This document shows positions 8,695 through 15,311 of a DNA stretch of 64,000 nt, piece after piece. The translations under genes were made by a program, and so were the position numbers. Location: the NCBI GenBank assembly GCA_964507325.1, contig CAZDQL010000024.1, positions 1 through 64,000 of the forward strand, written 5' to 3'. The notes beneath the pieces are model-generated. The model was given only the letters and a program-made list of their open reading frames with translations. It had not been told where the DNA came from and ran no database searches. This stretch comes from CAZDQL01 sp964507325. Lineage in GTDB: Bacteria > Planctomycetota > UBA1135 > GCA-002686595. Position 1 is the stretch's first letter. Each line of letters starts with the position of its first letter.

Positions 8695-9345
8695 CTAGGT
8701 GCTGAGCAAGCCCTCCCGGATGGCGATCCGAGCGAGTTCTGCGGCGGAGCTGACTTGCAGCTTGCGCTGCAGGTTCTCGCGGTGCTTCTTGGCGGTGGAG
8801 AGGCTCATCCCCAGCTCGCGGGCCACTTCCTTGTTGCTCCGGCCGATCGCGAGGAGCTGGAAGACCTCGCGCTCGCGGGGGGTCAGGCTGGCGATCCCAG
8901 TCCCCTGGGGGCCGGTGCCGGACTCACCTCCACGCACCTGATTGACAAGGCCGCCGGAGACCTTGGGCGAGACGTAGGGATCACCGCGCTTGACGGCTCG
9001 AATGGCGAGTCCGATCTCGGCGGGATCGGAGTCCTTCGAGAGATAGCCGTCGGCGCCGGCCTTGAGGGCCTGGTCGACGAAGGTCTGCCCCTCGTGGTGG
9101 GTCAGCATCACGATGCTGGTGCGCGGGCTGGACTTGCGGATCATCGGGATGGCGTCCAGGCCGCTGAGCCCGGGCATGGTGATGTCCAGAAGCACGACGT
9201 CGGGGCGCTGCTCCGTGATGTCTTCGAGCGCGGCGCGGGCATCCCCGCTGTCGCCGACGATCTCGATGTCGTCCATCTCGGCCAGGAGGCTCCTGAAACC
9301 GGCCCGTAGAATCGCCTGATCGTCGAGGAGGTAGACGCTAATCAC
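8695..9345 (-). CDS. NarL/LuxR-family response regulator
   Basis: 216 residues. The GTG at 9345 is chosen because the receiver domain begins directly there (ISVYLLDDQ) and a GGAG ribosome binding site precedes it; the open frame extends 33 codons further without homology. Receiver domain residues 1-120 with acidic pair DD8-9, phospho-acceptor D54 in VLLDITMPG and Lys in YLSKDSD. LuxR-type helix-turn-helix at about 150-205 (LTPREREVFQLLAIGRSNKEVA). The histidine kinase gene lies immediately upstream on the same strand and is the likely partner. The 144-base gap between them holds a palindrome and direct repeats, which suggests autoregulation. The downstream genes are a USP and hemerythrin. Confidence 0.88.
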   Translation of the reverse strand: MISVYLLDDQAILRAGFRSLLAEMDDIEIVGDSGDARAALEDITEQRPDVVLLDITMPGLSGLDAIPMIRKSSPRTSIVMLTHHEGQTFVDQALKAGADGYLSKDSDPAEIGLAIRAVKRGDPYVSPKVSGGLVNQVRGGESGTGPQGTGIASLTPREREVFQLLAIGRSNKEVARELGMSLSTAKKHRENLQRKLQVSSAAELARIAIREGLLST

Positions 9346-9394
9346 CTTGCTGATCTCCGTAGGTGACCACTGTTCGAGGAAGGTCCAAGGCTCG

Positions 9395-9400
9395 ATTGTA
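9395..9400 (-). promoter_or_regulatory. -10 element upstream of the response regulator
   Basis: TACAAT on the minus strand, about 50 bases before the GTG at 9345. No good -35 hexamer is seen 17 bases upstream, as is common for activator-dependent promoters. The palindrome and direct repeats at 9448-9488 would centre at roughly -65 and -90 from the predicted start. Confidence 0.4.
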
Positions 9401-9447
9401 GGCCGGGGTCCAGGGCCTTCTCGCAGTTGCAGGGCAGGTCGCACTTG

Positions 9448-9488
9448 TTCGTATGCGCCTAAGCACCACTTCGTAGGCGCCCTACGAA
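9448..9488. promoter_or_regulatory. operator-like palindrome with direct repeat
   Basis: Positions 9470-9488 form a perfect 8-3-8 inverted repeat, TTCGTAGG-CGC-CCTACGAA. The left half is part of a 12-base motif TTCGTAGGCGCC that recurs with one change at 9448-9459 (TTCGTATGCGCC), 22 bases away, about two helical turns. It starts two bases after the kinase stop codon. Its size and symmetry fit a site for a dimeric LuxR/NarL-type regulator; a terminator for the kinase transcript is the alternative, but there is no T-run. Confidence 0.55.
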
Positions 9489-9489
9489 C

Positions 9490-11271
9490 TTAGTCGATGG
9501 CGCGCCGGAGGCGGGTGGTGAAGCGCGCCCCTCCCAGGGCGCTACCGTTCTCCACTTCCAGGGAACCGCCGTGCTCCTCCGCGATCTTGCGCGCCAGGGC
9601 CAACCCCAGGCCCGTGCCGTCGCCTTTGCTCGTCACGAAGGGCTTGAAGAGGCTTTCGAGCAGGTTCTCCGGCACCCCCGGCCCGTCGTCCTCCACCGTG
9701 ATCTTCACCATCCGCTCACCGGCATTGCGCGCCGTCACCGCGATGCGACCGCCGTCCTCCACGGCGTCGATGGCGTTGCGGATCAGGTTGGTGGTCAGGT
9801 CGTCGAGCACGCTCTCGTCGACGAGGACGGCGTGCGTACCCGGTTCCACCTCCAGCTCCAGCTCGATCTGGCGCGCTTCGGCCTCGTCGCGCAGGGTCTC
9901 GACCGGACCGAGGAGCAGGGGCAGCACGTCCGCCGGCGCCAGCTCCAGGTCGAGCGGTTTCGCGATGGAGAGGGTGCGTCGGATCTTGCCCTCGAGCTTC
10001 TGCATGCGGCCCACCAGGTCCTCCACCACCGAGCGCTCGTCCTCGCCGAGCTTGTCGGCCACGGCTCGCAGCGCCAGGTTGATCGAGGTGATGGGGTTCT
10101 TGATCTCGTGGGCCAGCACCGAAGCCGACTCGCCGAGGGTCGCCAGAGCCTTGAGCATGCTCGTCTCGCGCGCCTGCGCTCGTCGCAGCTCGGTGACGTC
10201 TCGCCCTTCGGGCAGGAGCAGGATCACCTCTCCATCGTCCCCGCGGATCGGTTTGAGGGAGTAGTCGACCGCCCGCACGTCCCCACCCGAGGTGGGGAAA
10301 TCGACCTGCTGGCGCACGAACTCCCCGCGCGCAGCGGCGGCCACCAGCTCGCGACAGAGCTCGCGCAGCTGCGGTGTTCCCGACCACCAGGGCGTCTCCC
10401 AGAAGGGACGTCCGATCACCTCGGCGCGCCTCAGCCCCGCGGACTCCAACGCCGCGCGGTTCATCTCCAGCACGGTTCCGCTGGGGGCCAAGAGCCCCAC
10501 GAGCTGGAACTCCTGATCGAAGATGGCGCGGAAGCGGGCCTCGCTCTGGCGCAGGGCGCTCTCGGCCTGCTTGCGGGCCGTGATGTCACGGAAGCTGCCG
10601 CAGAAGAGGGGTCGCTCCTGGCCGGGGACGTCGATGCGAGCCACCGAGATTTCGACCCAGACGCGCCCCCCGGTCTTGCGCAGGGCCTCGTACTCGCGCG
10701 TCGTGTTCAGGATCCACGTCTCGCCAGTCTCCCGATAGCGCGCCAGGTACTGATCGTGATGCGAGCGGTGCGGCTCGGGCATCAGCATGGTGACGTTGCG
10801 GCCGACGAGCTCCTCCGGGGTGTAGCCGAAGACGGAGCGCACCGAGTCGCTGGCGAAGAGCACGATCCCGTGGTCGTCGATCGTGACGACCGGATCGAGC
10901 AACCCCGCCACCACGGAGCGCAGGCGTAGCTGGGAGGAGGCGTTGTCCTGCGCCTGGCGGTACTGGGGGGTGACGTCCCGACCCTGAGCCACGACCGCGC
11001 ACGCCTGGCCGTTGCTGGAGCGCACACAGGCCATCACCCAGGCCAGGTGGCGGGCCGAACCGTCGTGGCCGACGACTCGGCTCTCGTGGATCAGGGGATG
11101 GCGAGCCCCCTCCTCGAGCCAGCGGACCCGAACCCGCTCGCTCTCCCGCCGGTCGTCGGGGTGGGTGAGCTCGGTCACCCGGCACCCCACCAGCTCGGCG
11201 CTGGATCGCCCGAGCAGGGCCTCGGCCGCCGGGTTGAGCGACTGCACCCGTCCCTCGTCATCGATGACCAT
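9490..11271 (-). CDS. multi-PAS sensor histidine kinase
   Basis: At least 593 residues, no membrane segment, so cytoplasmic. Order: PAS 1 (1-105), PAS 2 (112-235; GYTPEELVGRNVTMLMP, FixL-like wording), PAS 3 (245-362), HisKA with H388 in VLAHEIKNPITSINL, and HATPase with NLIRNAIDAVEDG, EDDGPGVP and GTGLGLALARKI boxes. The second PAS resembles oxygen-sensing FixL-type PAS domains, but I cannot show haem binding. The ATG at 11271 truncates the first PAS domain: the same frame continues upstream with conserved PAS residues (YRQLVEATPDLV), yet no ATG, GTG or TTG is present there. Likely partner of the NarL-type regulator at 8695. Confidence 0.85.
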   Translation of the reverse strand: MVIDDEGRVQSLNPAAEALLGRSSAELVGCRVTELTHPDDRRESERVRVRWLEEGARHPLIHESRVVGHDGSARHLAWVMACVRSSNGQACAVVAQGRDVTPQYRQAQDNASSQLRLRSVVAGLLDPVVTIDDHGIVLFASDSVRSVFGYTPEELVGRNVTMLMPEPHRSHHDQYLARYRETGETWILNTTREYEALRKTGGRVWVEISVARIDVPGQERPLFCGSFRDITARKQAESALRQSEARFRAIFDQEFQLVGLLAPSGTVLEMNRAALESAGLRRAEVIGRPFWETPWWSGTPQLRELCRELVAAAARGEFVRQQVDFPTSGGDVRAVDYSLKPIRGDDGEVILLLPEGRDVTELRRAQARETSMLKALATLGESASVLAHEIKNPITSINLALRAVADKLGEDERSVVEDLVGRMQKLEGKIRRTLSIAKPLDLELAPADVLPLLLGPVETLRDEAEARQIELELEVEPGTHAVLVDESVLDDLTTNLIRNAIDAVEDGGRIAVTARNAGERMVKITVEDDGPGVPENLLESLFKPFVTSKGDGTGLGLALARKIAEEHGGSLEVENGSALGGARFTTRLRRAID

Positions 11272-11841
11272 GACGAGATCAGGCGTCGCTTCGACGAGCT
11301 GCCGGTAGGGTTCGAGTGGCCGAGTGATCGGTTTCGAGGTGGTGATGAGGGGTCTCCGGGGCGTTTTTGGAGCGCCAAGGGTACCGAGGAGCCGCCGCAG
11401 GTGGGATTGTGGGGCCCGCTTTATGGGCCCAGGGACCCATTGCAGGGACGCCCGGCGGTTGCCAGCGAGAGGGGGGGGACTCAGGGCGCCCCCGCGGAGA
11501 GGCGCCCACCCCGCTGCCCTGCCCGAAAGGCGTGGCTACGCACAAGAACGTGCTTAGAATCAACCCGCCACCGGATCGCAGGAGCCCGGCGGCTGGACAA
11601 GAGTGCGGAGTCCCACTTCGGTGAGACACCCAGAGGTAACCGAGGGCAGGAAGCATGAGTTCGGTTTCGGGGAAGGAGGCGTACCGTGGTTTCTGTTGCT
11701 CGGTTACCTCGCTCCACCCCCCGGTCCGGGTCTTCCGGACTTGAGTCCCGTGCGTAGGCCGCGCCACGGCCCGCTGGGCCATGGGCGCGACTTGCGGGTA
11801 TCATCCTACGCGCGGCAGGCTAGTACTCCCGGGAGGACGGC
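11272..11841. other. intergenic region between divergent kinase and stress-protein genes
   Basis: 570 bases without a convincing gene on either strand; the open frames present have atypical Pro/Arg-rich translations. The first 75 bases are probably coding for the kinase N-terminus. The rest contains several inverted repeats: GGGCCC copies near 11424 and 11436, a CAC-TTCG-GTG tetraloop hairpin near 11615, a long hairpin at 11633-11710, and GTCCGG/CCGGAC at 11724-11740. TATCAT at 11799-11804 is a possible -10 for the USP gene at 11842. Confidence 0.6.
11633..11710. ncRNA. long imperfect hairpin, possible structured RNA or leader
   Basis: GAGGTAACCGAG at 11633-11644 is perfectly inverted at 11699-11710. 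With one bulged base the pairing extends eight more pairs inward (including three G-U), giving a stem of about 20 pairs around a loop of about 37 bases. A UUCG-capped hairpin lies just 5' and another 6-pair hairpin 3'. The element does not match any RNA family I know by sequence. It lies 130 bases upstream of the USP start, so a leader or a separate small RNA are both possible; strand is not determined. Confidence 0.35.
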
Positions 11842-12759
11842 ATGAAGCGCGAGGGTCATCCCCAATCCTTGGTGATCGGATACGACGCGGGTTCGCACGC
11901 CTTGGAGGTCACACGGGCTGCTCTGGACATGCGGGTTCGCTTCGGCACGGCGCTCGAGTTCATCCACGTGATCGACATGCCGCTGCCCGGGGACCTCTCC
12001 GGACGTCCGGACCTGGTCGCGGAGACGGAAGCGGAGATCGGGGCCAAGACCTTCGAGCACGTCGTCTCATCGATCGAGGGAGTGGTCGAGGAGCGCCACC
12101 AATTCGTCGTCCGCGAACACCTGGCCGTGCGCGTGGGCCACCCAGCACGTGAGATCGTCGCCCTCGCCCGCGACATCGAGGCCGACACGATCATGATCGG
12201 TCCCCACATGAAGCGGGGGCTCTTCGACTTCGGCAGCACCGCCCGAGCGGTGCTGGGCAGCTCTCCCTGCGACGTGTGGGTCCAGCCCGGCCCCCATCGC
12301 GACATCAAGTCGCTCCTGGTCCCCACCGATCTCTCCGAGGAGAGCCTCCTGGCGCTGCGCTCGGCGCGCGACCTGGCGCAGGAGTACGGGGCCAAGGTGA
12401 CCGTGGTGCACTGCTTCCTGCCCCCGGACGTGGCCTACGCCACCAGCCCCGGCTATCCGATCGCGGGCCCGACCTACGTCGTCGACGACGTGCGTCGCAT
12501 CGCCCGCGAGGAGCTCGACAGCGCCATGGCGCTCTTCGAGTGGCAGGGCGTCGAGCACGAGGAGCGCTTCGTCGAGGGTCGACCCGCCGAGGTCGTGCTG
12601 GATCTGCAGGGGGAGTTCGACCTGATCGCCATGGGGAGTCACGGCCGTACGGGCTTGGCCGCGGCGGTGCTCGGCAACGTCGCCTACTCCGTGCTGCGGC
12701 AGTCGGAGATCCCCGTGCTGGCGATGCGGCATCCCAAGCGCTCCTGGTTGCTGGGCTGA
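11842..12759 (+). CDS. tandem-domain universal stress protein
   Basis: 305 residues; ATG preceded by GGGAGGA at good spacing. Two UspA domains: 1-150 with loop IGPHMKRGLFDFGSTARAVL, and 155-300 with MGSHGRTGLAAAVLGNVAYS, the classic G-x2-G-x9-G nucleotide-binding motif. Expected to bind ATP and act in stress survival or dormancy. It is followed 46 bases later by a stand-alone receiver protein on the same strand and faces the PAS kinase across a 570-base spacer. Sequence divergence from the USP at 7767 suggests a distinct role, not a recent duplication. Confidence 0.88.
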   Translation: MKREGHPQSLVIGYDAGSHALEVTRAALDMRVRFGTALEFIHVIDMPLPGDLSGRPDLVAETEAEIGAKTFEHVVSSIEGVVEERHQFVVREHLAVRVGHPAREIVALARDIEADTIMIGPHMKRGLFDFGSTARAVLGSSPCDVWVQPGPHRDIKSLLVPTDLSEESLLALRSARDLAQEYGAKVTVVHCFLPPDVAYATSPGYPIAGPTYVVDDVRRIAREELDSAMALFEWQGVEHEERFVEGRPAEVVLDLQGEFDLIAMGSHGRTGLAAAVLGNVAYSVLRQSEIPVLAMRHPKRSWLLG

Positions 12760-12791
12760 GCCACGGGCGGTCGGCGCGTCCTGGGCGCTGC

Positions 12792-12797
12792 TATACT
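12792..12797 (+). promoter_or_regulatory. -10 element for the single-domain receiver gene (leaderless)
   Basis: TATACT ends eight bases before the GTG at 12806, and no Shine-Dalgarno sequence is present. Transcription would begin close to or at the start codon. Confidence 0.4.
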
Positions 12798-12805
12798 GGC
12801 CCGCT

Positions 12806-13201
12806 GTGTCCCCCCCCGATACCCATCCCCTGGCCGGATTGCGCGTCCTCGTGGTGGAGGACAACTACGTCCTGGCCGAGTCGATGCGCTGGTCGCTCGG
12901 AGAGCTGGGGTGCGAGATCGTCGGCCCGGTGCCCACCGCGGAGGAGGCTCTGAGCCTGATCGTCGACGGTGTCGACGCCGCGATCCTCGACATCGACCTC
13001 CAGGGCCAGAGCTCCGCTCCGGCTGCCCTGCTCCTGCGTGAGCGGGGCAAGCCCTTCGTCTTCCTCACGGGGTACGAGAACACGGCCCTCTTGCCGGAGG
13101 AGCTGAGGGAGGCGCAGTGCCTCAACAAGCCGGTGGATCCCGAGGTGCTGGCCTCGGCCCTGGCGGGCGAGGTGGCCCGCACCTCCTCTGGGCCCGCCTG
13201 A
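12806..13201 (+). CDS. stand-alone response-regulator receiver protein
   Basis: 131 residues from a GTG start. One CheY-like receiver domain and no output domain: acidic pair ED18-19, phospho-acceptor D62 in AAILDIDLQG, Thr in FLTGYE and Lys in LNKPVDP. Such proteins act in phosphorelays or by protein-protein contact. The FLTGYE/LNKP wording resembles receivers paired with bacterial light or redox kinases, which is only a resemblance. The TGA stop is completed by the first bases of the MITE-like element at 13200, so the element abuts or has replaced the original 3' end. Confidence 0.82.
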   Translation: MSPPDTHPLAGLRVLVVEDNYVLAESMRWSLGELGCEIVGPVPTAEEALSLIVDGVDAAILDIDLQGQSSAPAALLLRERGKPFVFLTGYENTALLPEELREAQCLNKPVDPEVLASALAGEVARTSSGPA

Positions 13202-13393
13202 ACTGCCCCCCTTCAGTGTGCATCGGCGTCTCGGTACCCGCCTCCCATGGGCCGGTGCGGCTCCTGGGCCGGCGATCCGCTGGCTTTCGGCGAGCCCGTG
13301 GGCCTGCTCGGGAGGAGCAGCGCTCGAAGTCCTTGGCAGTGGCGGGGTTACGACGAGAGCCCCCCAGGAGTGCACACTGAAGGGGGGCAGTTC
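13200..13393. mobile_element. MITE-like element, copy A
   Basis: 194 bases bounded by perfect 23-base terminal inverted repeats (13200-13222 and 13371-13393), beginning GAACTGCCCCCCTTCAGTGT. A second copy in opposite orientation lies at 28531-28726. The copies share the repeats and internal blocks such as CTCGGTACCCGC, GGGCCCGTGGGCCTGCTC and CGCTCGAAGTCCTTGG. No transposase is encoded. No clear target-site duplication flanks this copy. It overlaps the stop codon of the receiver gene and lies upstream of the pseudopilin pair. A non-autonomous transposable element is the best explanation; a repeated structured RNA is the alternative. Confidence 0.75.
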
Positions 13394-13465
13394 GATTCTG
13401 TTTTCCACCGTCAAGGAAACCCCGAACGGACGCCGAAGGGAATACGGGTCCATCGATCCCCCACC

Positions 13466-13969
13466 ATGCCCCGCCGTACCAAGCGATCCCTCGGACTCGC
13501 TGGAGTCCTCTGCACCCTGAGCGCGATGATCGTCTTCGTGGCGGGCGTCCCGCACAGGCCGCTCACCCCCGAGGAGGCCGCTCTGCGCCGAGGGCGGCAC
13601 GCGGGCCGGATGGCCCTCCAGGAGCTGGCGCTGGCGATCGAGCAGTACCACGTCGACCACGGACAGTGGCCGGGGCTCCCCCCCACCGCGGGGCTGGATC
13701 GCGAGCCCTCCACCGATTGGCTCGAGCGCCAGCTCACCATGGCCAGCAATGCCGCGGGGGCCGTCGCGCCCGTGCGGGAGAGCGACTTCCCCTTCGGCCC
13801 CTACCTGCCGGGGGGACTGCCCGTGAATCCGGCCAACGGGCTCGCAGACGTGCGTCTGGTCGTACCCTGGTCGGGACATGCGGTGGACGGCACGACGGGC
13901 TGGAGCTACGACGCGATGACGGGCGAGGTCTGGTCGAACGCCTGGGTTGGGGAGCGCGAGGAACGGTGA
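13466..13969 (+). CDS. GspG-like pseudopilin-type protein without a prepilin motif
   Basis: 167 residues, ATG at 13466. An N-terminal membrane helix (LGLAGVLCTLSAMIVFVAGV) is followed by LQELALAIEQYHVDHGQWPG and a C-terminal FGPYLPGGLPVNPANG segment. The last two resemble the conserved helix and loop of type II secretion major pseudopilin GspG and planctomycete prepilin-type proteins. The canonical G/FTLIE cleavage motif is absent, so it is probably anchored by an uncleaved helix. Its stop overlaps the next GTG start by three bases, so it is co-translated with a GspH-like protein. Its promoter region contains the MITE-like element. Confidence 0.6.
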   Translation: MPRRTKRSLGLAGVLCTLSAMIVFVAGVPHRPLTPEEAALRRGRHAGRMALQELALAIEQYHVDHGQWPGLPPTAGLDREPSTDWLERQLTMASNAAGAVAPVRESDFPFGPYLPGGLPVNPANGLADVRLVVPWSGHAVDGTTGWSYDAMTGEVWSNAWVGEREER

Positions 13970-14457
13970 GGTTCTGCTGCGAGAGGAGCCGAGCGGGCTG
14001 CACGCTGCCGTCCCTCATGCTGATGCTCGCGATCGTCACGGTCGCTGCCACCCTCGCCATCACGAGCTGGTTCCAGCGCCCCTGTGTGACCCTCGATGGT
14101 GCGGCGAGACTCCTCGCCCAGGACCTCGAGGACGTCCAAGACCGGGCCGCCTACCAGCGCCGGGCCCTGCGACTGTCCTTCTTCCCCGACGGAGACGGGT
14201 ACGAGGTGCTGGACGCCGCGGGTCGCCCGATTACGGCTCCCATCGGGGGGGGTGAGTTCCGGCGCAGGTATTCGGAGAACGCGGTCTTCCGCGGCGTGAG
14301 GGTGGAGCAGACGCAGGTCGGACCTCAGGGCGCGATCCACTTCGGTCCCTACGGGTTGGCGTTGGAGGGGGGGCGGGTCGTGCTCTCCTTCGGCGACGAG
14401 TACCGCGTCCTGCGCATCGCCCCCACCTCGGGCCTGGTCACCATCGAGGAGAAATGA
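13966..14457 (+). CDS. GspH-like minor pseudopilin with altered leader motif
   Basis: 163 residues; GTG start with GAGGA ribosome binding site, overlapping the previous stop. The N-terminus reads RAGCTLPSLMLMLAIVTVAATLAI: a Gly followed by a hydrophobic helix as in type IV prepilins, but the conserved FTLIE is replaced by CTLPS and Glu5 is missing. The rest is a beta-rich GspH/FimT-like globular part containing LLAQDLEDVQDRAAYQRRAL, the usual GspH region. Absence of Glu5 is normal only for the tip pseudopilin GspK, so this protein may be a minor tip component. GspL/GspM-like genes lie convergently just downstream. Confidence 0.6.
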   Translation: MRFCCERSRAGCTLPSLMLMLAIVTVAATLAITSWFQRPCVTLDGAARLLAQDLEDVQDRAAYQRRALRLSFFPDGDGYEVLDAAGRPITAPIGGGEFRRRYSENAVFRGVRVEQTQVGPQGAIHFGPYGLALEGGRVVLSFGDEYRVLRIAPTSGLVTIEEK

Positions 14458-14459
14458 AA

Positions 14460-14487
14460 CGGAGCCGCCTCCGCCGAGACGGCTCCG
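14460..14487. terminator. hairpin at convergent gene ends
   Basis: CGGAGCCG/CGGCTCCG form an 8-pair stem three bases after the pseudopilin stop. Two more hairpins follow (GGGTG..CACCC near 14500; CGAGTGG..CCACTCG near 14520). No T-run is present. The 270-base convergent gap up to 14729 contains no gene that I can support. Confidence 0.5.
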
Positions 14488-14729
14488 CGCGGTCGCGCGG
14501 GTGGTGAACACCCACGGTGTCGAGTGGAGGGGCAGAGACCCCACTCGACTGCCCCGGACGACGGCAGGTGCCCTCCGAGACACTCCAGATTTTGGAGACG
14601 GGCGACGGATGACGCCCGGGCCGGCCGTGGTGGCAGTCCCAGCGACCGGCGTTGAGATCGACTCTACCAGCAGTTCCCGAAAGCTTGGGGGTCGGATCGG
14701 GGAAACCGCCCACCGCCGCTGCTACCGCA

Positions 14730-15311
14730 TCAGGGCGTGGCGCCCTTCTTGCGACGACAGGTGATCTGGCAACTGATGCGGTAGTAGTCGCTGGGGTACT
14801 CCTCGGGCTTCACCCTCGGCTTCGGATCGGGATCGTTGTTCAGGGCCTCGATCGTCAGCTGGGTGACGCGCACCAGACGGCTGCGCTCCTCCAGGGACCA
14901 CAGGAAGTTCGCGATCGCCGTGCGCGTGTAGGTGCGCGTGTTGTCGCGGGGCGTGATGGCGAAGATCTGGTCCTCCACCGTCTGCGTGACATCTCTCGTG
15001 GAGGGTTTGATGTTGACGTACCCGATGCGGATGTTCTTGGCCTCCGAGATGGTCGCGATGTACGTGTTCGGGCTCTCCTCACCGCGCAGGCTGTCCCCCT
15101 CCTGCTGGCTGCGGAGCTCCGAGTACCTGGCGCCGCTGGTTTCGATCGACCGGATGAGCCTTTCGACTGTGCCTCCGGTCTCGAGCGAGGCCGTGATGCG
15201 CTGGATCTCCTCGCGCTGGTGCAGGACCAGGTACACCCCGTAGGCGGAGGCCCCGAGGCAGGCGATGATCATCACCTTGGCGAAGGTCAGGCTCCTCAGG
15301 AAGCTGATCAC
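14730..15311 (-). CDS. GspM/PilO-like inner-membrane assembly protein
   Basis: 193 residues, GTG start at 15311 overlapping the upstream stop (GTGA). A short cytoplasmic N-terminus and one membrane helix (FAKVMIIACLGASAYGVYLVL) are followed by a coiled-coil-like segment and a periplasmic domain. The topology, and the position directly after a GspL/PilM-like gene, match GspM or PilO, which form the inner-membrane platform of type II secretion or type IV pilus systems. Sequence similarity alone is weak. Last gene of the operon that begins with the ECF sigma factor at 18569. Confidence 0.55.
   Translation of the reverse strand: MISFLRSLTFAKVMIIACLGASAYGVYLVLHQREEIQRITASLETGGTVERLIRSIETSGARYSELRSQQEGDSLRGEESPNTYIATISEAKNIRIGYVNIKPSTRDVTQTVEDQIFAITPRDNTRTYTRTAIANFLWSLEERSRLVRVTQLTIEALNNDPDPKPRVKPEEYPSDYYRISCQITCRRKKGATP

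Noticed and set aside
11603..11845. Small open frame of 80 codons upstream of the USP gene
   Set aside because: No ribosome binding site, Pro/Arg-rich translation, and it runs through the long hairpin; no sign of a real gene.
13194..13399. Target-site duplication around element copy A
   Set aside because: Flanking bases do not repeat; only copy B has possible TA or short palindromic flanks. No duplication can be claimed.
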